From NCBI GenBank assembly GCA_022571215.1, contig JACZYG010000004.1, positions 57,777-121,776 on the forward strand: 64,000 bases of DNA, in the 5' to 3' direction. Numbering within the stretch: position 1 is the stretch's first letter; the number at the start of each line of letters is the position of its first letter. The position numbers and the translations under genes were made by a program. Below, one piece after another: positions 58,767 through 64,000 of the stretch. This DNA comes from Fidelibacterota bacterium. Its GTDB lineage: Bacteria > Fidelibacterota > SORT01. The notes below the pieces were generated by a model, which ran no database searches, had not been told where the DNA came from, and worked only from the letters and a program-made list of their open reading frames with translations.

Positions 58767-60173
58767 CTAAAATGCCGCCGCAATTGTAAATAGAAGTGTG
58801 GTGGCTGCACCGGCAATCAACGCATAAGGTAATTGTGTCTTTACGTGTTCTATGTGGTCAGACATTGAAGCGAGACTGGAAATTATTGTGGTGTCCGAAA
58901 TCGGTGAACAATGATCGCCGAAGACGCCTCCGCCAAGTACAGCAGCTAGGGCTAATGGAAGAGTTCCACCGGTCTGAATTACGAGGGGAATTGCTATCGG
59001 GATCATGATGGCAAAAGTCCCCCAGGAAGTACCTGTCGAGAAGGAGATGGCAGATGATACGATGAATAAGATCGGCGGTATGAAAATATAACTCACGGAA
59101 GAACCTATTGCATTCGCTACATAGATTCCTGTTCCCATTTCTTTTGTAAGGTTTCCAATCGCAAACGCCAACATCATTATTATCGCCATCGGCATCAAAG
59201 CTCTGCCCCCTTCAATAAATTTCGCGCTGAGTTCCGGAAGCTTCATGATTCCTTGAACCCTGTATAGCACCGCTGCTAAAAACACGGCGACGGTAACTGC
59301 CAGCAAAACTGATTTTGATCCCGAGCCATTTAGTATATCTCCTCCGCCCGTGACATAAAGACCGACAGGCATCATTAACACCATAGTCGCTATCGGAAGA
59401 ATCATGTTTATCGCTCTGGGTGTTACGCCTTCCACAACTTTAATATTGCCGAGCTCTGAAGAAGACGAACGATACTTATACTCATCATTTGTCGAATCCA
59501 TTGCTCGTTTCTCGGCATCTTTCATCGGACCGATATCTTTTTGCGTGATAATAACGACCACAACTAATAGCAACGCCAGAATAGCGTAAAAATTTAACGG
59601 TATAGCCTGCACAAAAACCTTGACCGGTGACTCGATACCTTGCTCCGCAAGAAGTCCGACAATAAATGCTCCCCACGCGTTCAGCGGGAGCATGATACAT
59701 ACGGGGGACGATGTACTGTCAACTATGTAAGCGAGCTTTTCCCTTGATATTTTGTGCCTGTCAAAAACAGGTCTGCATACCGTCCCGGTCACAAGGCAGG
59801 TAATGTTTGTTTCCACGAAAACTACCATTCCAATTGTCCATGCTAAAAATCCTGCTGATCTTCTCGATTTAACAAACCCCCTGTTTTCAAGCCACTGAAC
59901 GAATCCCTTTACGCCGCCTGAACTTTGAGTATAATTTATCAGCACACCCATAAGCACGCTGAATATTATCACGGCGCTGTTCGACTCGCTTTCAAACACC
60001 TTCAACAACGCCTCGAGCGAATCTCCAAATCCTATCAATGGATTCCATCCCGCAAGAATTGTATAGCCCACTAACAATCCTAAAAATAAAGAAAGATAAA
60101 CCTGCCGAGTCCACATCGCGAATCCTATGGCAACCAGAGGTGGTATTAGCGATAAAAATCCTAATTCGGTCAT
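58767..60173 (-). CDS. nhaC: NhaC-family Na+/H+ antiporter
   Basis: 468 residues with about eleven hydrophobic helices. NhaC family features: MGVLINYTQSSGGVKGF, VVFVETNITCLVTGTVCRPVFDRHKISREKLAYIVDSTSSPVCIMLPLNAWGAF, and the C-terminal STGTSWGTFAIMIPIAIPL and LGGGVFGDHCSPISDTTIISS (residues that bind substrate in this superfamily). It exchanges Na+ for H+ or carries a metabolite. The exact substrate is not certain, since the family also contains malate/lactate exchangers. Confidence 0.88.
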   Translation of the reverse strand: MTELGFLSLIPPLVAIGFAMWTRQVYLSLFLGLLVGYTILAGWNPLIGFGDSLEALLKVFESESNSAVIIFSVLMGVLINYTQSSGGVKGFVQWLENRGFVKSRRSAGFLAWTIGMVVFVETNITCLVTGTVCRPVFDRHKISREKLAYIVDSTSSPVCIMLPLNAWGAFIVGLLAEQGIESPVKVFVQAIPLNFYAILALLLVVVVIITQKDIGPMKDAEKRAMDSTNDEYKYRSSSSELGNIKVVEGVTPRAINMILPIATMVLMMPVGLYVTGGGDILNGSGSKSVLLAVTVAVFLAAVLYRVQGIMKLPELSAKFIEGGRALMPMAIIMMLAFAIGNLTKEMGTGIYVANAIGSSVSYIFIPPILFIVSSAISFSTGTSWGTFAIMIPIAIPLVIQTGGTLPLALAAVLGGGVFGDHCSPISDTTIISSLASMSDHIEHVKTQLPYALIAGAATTLLFTIAAAF

Positions 60174-60210
60174 CCTATCTCCCTGTTATAGTTTGTAAAA
60201 TTATATATCA

Positions 60211-61368
60211 TCACCTCGGCGCGTCATCACGCACGTACGCTTTCTTTAGATACAATTTTGATAATCTAACCGCTGAAGTGTAATTATCAAGTTTTACGGC
60301 TTTTTTATACTGTTTTTTTGCTTCCTTTCTTTCCCCTAATTCATCATATGCCATACCGGTCCTGAGATAAATATATCCCAAATTGAATTTAAATTCGAGA
60401 GTATATGAGCCAGGCAAACCCAATAACAATTCAAGCGCCTCCTCCGGTTTCCCTTCTAACCGCAGAGATTCTCCCTGAAGATATTGCACTCGAGATTTTA
60501 TCTCGATCCGGTATTTTTGCGGCAAATTGATAGCTAATTTTGTCATCAGCTCAAGATGAAGTCTTGCTTCCTCTATCTCTCCGTTAAGCAATAGTATGTC
60601 CGCAAGTTTCCCATGGAAATAAGGACTTTGGTCAAACTCTTTCGCCAATCCTCTGCTCAACTTTAGCGCCTTGGAATGTTCAGCCTCTATATAAGCGTAT
60701 ATGAACATTAGAAAACTCCGCGCTTCAATGGTAGCGTATTTCCCTTGCTCAGCAACTACTGCAATTTCATTAAAAGCTTTTTCCTTATTCGAGCTTATTC
60801 CCGCTATATACGAAAGACTGCGAATCATCGGATTTGATATTGCTATAAAATAGTGAAATACACCCAACCCGATTTTGGGATCAATCATCGTGGGGTCAAT
60901 TCTCATCGCTTCCTGTATTATGGAATATCCTGCGTACCCGTCGTAAAATGTGTTAATAAAATCGTTCTTTGATAGAGCTATTCGGGCTTTTAATCCTCTC
61001 GCAGCCCCAAGATACACCATGCTGAGGGCATCACCGGGATACTTTTTGAGCCGTTTCTCAGCGATTAAAACAACTTTATCAAGTCTATCGCTCATCTCAC
61101 TCCATATCTCTTTATCCTTTTTGAACATCCGAAAGGTGAACCAATCAAGAACTACCTGATAAAAATAGCCTGTCGGGTGATCGGGATTTAACGCCGTGAA
61201 ATTCTCAAAAGATTCTCTTGATTTGTCAAACTGAAAATTATACATCTCACGAAGCCCTTGCATTGCTATCTCTTCAGACAGCGGCGCAAAACTGTCAGAC
61301 GGGCTGTTGACTTGAGCTGTCGCAGTCTGCTGAAGAAAAACTAATAATATCAGTGTAGAAGATTTCAA
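60211..61368 (-). CDS. Exported TPR-repeat protein
   Basis: 385 residues with a signal peptide (STLILLVFLQQTATA). Several tetratricopeptide units: MYNFQFDKSRESFENFTALNPDHPTGYF (about 38-66), a middle set, and FNLGYIYLRTGMAYDELGERKEAKKQYKKAVKLDNYTSA at the end. The middle region (GYAGYSIIQEAMRIDPTMIDPKIGLGVFHYF) is typical of a family of periplasmic TPR proteins. Function likely protein-protein binding. Confidence 0.75.
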   Translation of the reverse strand: MKSSTLILLVFLQQTATAQVNSPSDSFAPLSEEIAMQGLREMYNFQFDKSRESFENFTALNPDHPTGYFYQVVLDWFTFRMFKKDKEIWSEMSDRLDKVVLIAEKRLKKYPGDALSMVYLGAARGLKARIALSKNDFINTFYDGYAGYSIIQEAMRIDPTMIDPKIGLGVFHYFIAISNPMIRSLSYIAGISSNKEKAFNEIAVVAEQGKYATIEARSFLMFIYAYIEAEHSKALKLSRGLAKEFDQSPYFHGKLADILLLNGEIEEARLHLELMTKLAINLPQKYRIEIKSRVQYLQGESLRLEGKPEEALELLLGLPGSYTLEFKFNLGYIYLRTGMAYDELGERKEAKKQYKKAVKLDNYTSAVRLSKLYLKKAYVRDDAPR

Positions 61369-61430
61369 ATTGTCTTGAATATATTATAGGATGTAAGATT
61401 TTTGCAAGCAGACAATTATTCGTCCTTTAG

Positions 61431-61841
61431 TTAATTCTTTTCCGCCTTAATCATAAATTGAACAGCCTGCTCTTCTTCGTTCACCGCAATTGTGTTACCA
61501 ACCTCCAATTTAGCGTCTTTAGCAGAGTCGAACATCATATTTCTTTTTTCAGTAGCTTCGCTATTAGTTGTGACGCTTTGACGTGGAATTACTACCCAGA
61601 ATATTCCGTTCTGTTTTACGGCTTTTTTCAGCCGTTCGAATAATTGCTTATAATCCACCCTATCTTTGATTCGGATGATTATCATTTCGACCTTGGAGCC
61701 GACTATTCTCCTTTGAAGCGTCACTTTAGACGGCGCCGATAAGGTCAGTTTCTTAAATATTTCTCCATCATCATCAAGAACGACGATTGTTCCTTCATCC
61801 GGAATACCGAATTTCTCTATCAATGAAACCGGTTCAGACAT
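61431..61841 (-). CDS. DUF3052-like small protein
   Basis: 136 residues, a Rossmann-like half fold: LIEKFGIPDEGTIVVLDDDG, MIIIRIKDRVDYKQLFERLKKAVKQNGIFWVVIPRQS, then EVGNTIAVNEEEQAVQFMI. This follows the DUF3052 plan (KFGIKPG start, then ALKPGGLLWVxxPK, and a closing beta strand). Unknown function. Overlaps the M24 peptidase gene by eight bases. Confidence 0.6.
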   Translation of the reverse strand: MSEPVSLIEKFGIPDEGTIVVLDDDGEIFKKLTLSAPSKVTLQRRIVGSKVEMIIIRIKDRVDYKQLFERLKKAVKQNGIFWVVIPRQSVTTNSEATEKRNMMFDSAKDAKLEVGNTIAVNEEEQAVQFMIKAEKN

Positions 61842-63084
61842 CTAATAGCGAAACGGCGGGTTCCGTCAACAGCTCGGATCCGTTCTTCGTGATGACCATT
61901 ATATCTTCAAGTCGCACTCCCAATTCACCACGGATATATATACCCGGTTCGTTACTAAAGGTCATTCCGGTTTGAAGTTTCAATTTGTTTCCTTTCACAA
62001 GATACGGAAATTCATGTCCGTCCATTCCTATCCCATGTCCTAACCGATGGGTGAAGACAGAATAGCCTTTCCCGAATCCCGCTTTTGCAATAACAGAACG
62101 CGCGACCTTGTCAACATCTCCAGCCTTAATTCCGGGTTTTGCCTTTTCCAATGCCATGCTTTGCGCTTCTTTGACTGCTGACCATATTTCTGTTTGTCTT
62201 TTTGTAGGCTCGCCAAAAATCGTTGTACGGCTGATATCGGATTTATATCCGTGGAAGCTGGTTCCCGTGTCCACCAAAACAAGTTGACCGGGAGTAAGCA
62301 GTACATGGTTTTTCGTTCCATGCGGGAATGCCGCATTAGGACCGAAGAGAACAAGCGCCCATCCCCGAAGCCCGCGCTTTACATACTCAGAGGATATTAC
62401 GCCGCTTAACTCTCCCTGCGTCATCCCCTCTTTCATTTGTTTGACAGAAGAGCGTATCACTTCAAGTGTTACTTTATTTATATATCGTAACAGCCCTATT
62501 TCTTCAGTTGTTTTGACCCCTCTACATCCATTTATTACAGGATTCGCGGACACAATTTTAACGCCTTTCGCAGCTTTGGAAATGCCGTCGGTCACAAAAT
62601 ATCTGACCGTTTCCTCAATGCCGAGTCTCCCTTTGTTGCTCTTTTTTTGCTTTAGAATATTGGTAATTAGTCTGAAAGGCGATTCATCTTCCTGCCAGGT
62701 CCTGATAACGGAATTCGGCTCGGTTCGCTCTTCCGCCCTATCCCTCTCGAAGGCAGGACATACCCAAATCGGTTCACTGTCAACAGGTAACAGCCAGGCA
62801 AATGTCCGTTCCGATCTACCCCATGATACGCCAGTATAATACTTCATTGAAGTCCCGCCCGTTAACAGTATCATATCCAATTTATTTTTTAACATGAGCT
62901 CACGCGCGCGGGCTTGCCTTTTGACAAATTCCTCACTCCCAATCGGTAAGGGAGTATCCGGGGGCTTAGACTGAATAGATCGCTTCGACATTGTGAATGC
63001 GGGTTTGTGGGTCAATCCCATCGCGGCGGCGGCAAGTGCGAGTCCGCTTGTCTTGAGAAATTCTCTTCGTTCCGGTGGCGTCAT
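61834..63084 (-). CDS. M24-family aminopeptidase (Xaa-Pro type) with Tat signal
   Basis: 416 residues. N-terminal twin-arginine signal RREFLKTSGLALAAAAMG. N-terminal creatinase-like domain, then the M24 catalytic domain with all metal ligands: LVDTGTSFHGYKSDISRTT (two Asp), HRLGHGIGMDGHEFPYL (His) and SNEPGIYIRGELGVRLEDI (two Glu). Cleaves dipeptides or the N-terminal residue before proline, or a related substrate, in the periplasm. Overlaps the nuclease gene by four bases. Confidence 0.9.
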   Translation of the reverse strand: MTPPERREFLKTSGLALAAAAMGLTHKPAFTMSKRSIQSKPPDTPLPIGSEEFVKRQARARELMLKNKLDMILLTGGTSMKYYTGVSWGRSERTFAWLLPVDSEPIWVCPAFERDRAEERTEPNSVIRTWQEDESPFRLITNILKQKKSNKGRLGIEETVRYFVTDGISKAAKGVKIVSANPVINGCRGVKTTEEIGLLRYINKVTLEVIRSSVKQMKEGMTQGELSGVISSEYVKRGLRGWALVLFGPNAAFPHGTKNHVLLTPGQLVLVDTGTSFHGYKSDISRTTIFGEPTKRQTEIWSAVKEAQSMALEKAKPGIKAGDVDKVARSVIAKAGFGKGYSVFTHRLGHGIGMDGHEFPYLVKGNKLKLQTGMTFSNEPGIYIRGELGVRLEDIMVITKNGSELLTEPAVSLLDV

Positions 63085-63806
63085 CTGGTCTCCCTGCTCT
63101 TTTCTTTGATTAATTTATCGAATGTCTTTTCAAGCCTGTCTCTGCCGAACAGCCGGTGAATATCGGCTTCAAACTCTAAAGTCGAGTCTATCCTGTACTC
63201 TCCGAAATTTGTAAGCGCTCTCTTTGCATGAGCAAAAGCTTCAGCCGCATTCGGAGAATCAGAATCATTTATATATTCGAGCATAGCCTTTTTAAATTCG
63301 CGATTGATAAATTCGCTTTTCTTCAGTTGAATTCCATCCTCTAACGGCTTCACCCGGATTACAAAATTCTCCATACCGATACTACTCATTTCTTTGAGCC
63401 ATTTCAACTGTTGGGAAGAGAGTGAATCCGATACCTTGACCTCGGCAAAGCTGAATTTATCTTTTCGCTTCAGAAGCAGATCGGGAGCGCCTTTTCTGTC
63501 GGTAGACTCAGTAAGCGCTTTAAGAGCCTTCGTTTTATGTGGTTTCAAGGATTGAAGCAAATTCGCCAACTCGGACTTCTGCCGATTCGATTTCAGGTCT
63601 ATGCTTGAAAATGCTTCCCGCCAAACTTTATATGAGGCTCGAAATCCGTCATATTCTTTTGTTTGAGAGAAACGGGCAATTACCGCATCCTCAACCTCAG
63701 CAAAGTAAGCATCGGCGACATGCCATTCCGACCATCCTTTGGAAGGATTGAGCTTACGGTCAAGCGACAGTTCCACCACCTCGATATCTGAAGGAATTTT
63801 CGCCAT
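63081..63806 (-). CDS. VRR-NUC-like nuclease-fold protein
   Basis: 241 residues. The central RKGAPDLLLKRKDKFSFAEVKVSDSLSSQQLKWL has the GxPDL, ExK and QxxW elements of VRR-NUC PD-(D/E)XK nucleases, with Asp and Glu-Val-Lys present. An N-terminal helical part (WSEWHVADAYFAEVEDAVIARF) and a C-terminal helical part are unassigned. VRR-NUC domains occur in DNA repair nucleases and mobile element proteins. Confidence 0.65.
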   Translation of the reverse strand: MAKIPSDIEVVELSLDRKLNPSKGWSEWHVADAYFAEVEDAVIARFSQTKEYDGFRASYKVWREAFSSIDLKSNRQKSELANLLQSLKPHKTKALKALTESTDRKGAPDLLLKRKDKFSFAEVKVSDSLSSQQLKWLKEMSSIGMENFVIRVKPLEDGIQLKKSEFINREFKKAMLEYINDSDSPNAAEAFAHAKRALTNFGEYRIDSTLEFEADIHRLFGRDRLEKTFDKLIKEKSRETR

Positions 63807-63814
63807 TTCCGGTT

Positions 63815-64000
63815 CTACTCTATATCTTTTCGTATCATTGCGTCAATCGCCGCTATGGTTCCCGGCGCATTCCCCTCCGCCCTGTTATTAACTATGGCGT
63901 ATGCTTTTTTCTTTAGATTTATCGCTTCCTTAGCCAAATCAGCAACGTCTCTCCGCATCGTTTCTATCGGTTTTTTCAGTTCATTATATGGAAAATAATC
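63815..64000 (-). CDS. C-terminal part of a DUF72 (YecE-like) protein (partial)
   Basis: The gene enters from the right edge and stops with TAG at 63815-63817. The 61 residues read DVADLAKEAINLKKKAYAIVNNRAEGNAPGTIAAI, matching the C-terminal strand of DUF72 TIM-barrel proteins (YVxFNNH...A..NA). The N-terminal barrel lies outside the window. Family function unknown. Confidence 0.65.
   Translation of the reverse strand, partial: DYFPYNELKKPIETMRRDVADLAKEAINLKKKAYAIVNNRAEGNAPGTIAAIDAMIRKDIE

Overview
The window is about 64 kb of bacterial DNA of moderate, slightly AT-rich composition, mostly coding on the minus strand. Ribosome binding sites of the AAGGAG type and promoters of the TTGACA/TATAAT type are easy to find. 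Together with a separate OGG-type glycosylase, a class II ribonucleotide reductase, a DUF4837 lipoprotein and a GspG-rich pilus locus, this fits a relative of the Fibrobacterota-Chlorobiota-Bacteroidota group that is not a typical Bacteroidota, for example a Marinimicrobia-like lineage. That placement is inference; no rRNA gene is present.

Layout. 1-2.9 kb: the end of an NtrC-type regulator, then three exported proteins, two of them with zinc-ribbon-like cysteine motifs. 3-7.3 kb: an M50 protease, LemA, a nucleotidyltransferase-fold protein, a frameshifted TPM-domain protein, and selenophosphate synthetase SelD, whose real N-terminus lies upstream of an in-frame UGA. 7.4-10.4 kb: a receiver protein and a multi-PAS sensor that ends after its H-box region and has no ATPase domain. 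11.1-12.2 kb: a DUF3179 protein in which a UGA replaces the first Cys of the family's CPLC motif, a candidate selenoprotein.

12.2-30.4 kb holds gltX, a DUF3566 membrane protein and a large type IV pilus / type II secretion-like locus: two PilT ATPases, a secretin, PilP-like, PilO and PilM-PilN fusion proteins, a GspA-type AAA ATPase, a MerR-like regulator and nine consecutive prepilins. Four of the prepilins are GspG-like with a long extra beta-rich C-terminal region. No extension ATPase, platform protein or prepilin peptidase is in the window.

30.4-31.3 kb is non-coding and holds a 251-bp MITE-like element and other palindromes. 31.3-47.7 kb is core and cell-envelope metabolism: PpiD-like foldase, AccA, glycosyltransferases, RmlD-like reductase, PfkB kinase, PurE, RNase R, MenG/UbiE and a Y-family polymerase homologue without catalytic acids. 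47.7-49.4 kb is repeat-rich, with a collagen-like lipoprotein and tRNA-Gly(CCC). 49.4-56.6 kb has nrdJ, an OGG-type glycosylase, and the rplM-rpsI-rpsB-tsf-pyrH-frr translation cluster. 56.6-64 kb has a secreted protein, a candidate structured small RNA with an H-type pseudoknot, an NhaC antiporter, a TPR protein, an M24 peptidase, a VRR-NUC-like nuclease and the end of a DUF72 gene.

Most noteworthy: the UGA-containing DUF3179 gene together with a UGA-containing selD; the pseudoknotted RNA at 57.9 kb; the expanded GspG-like pilins; and two genes that appear to start at AUU.
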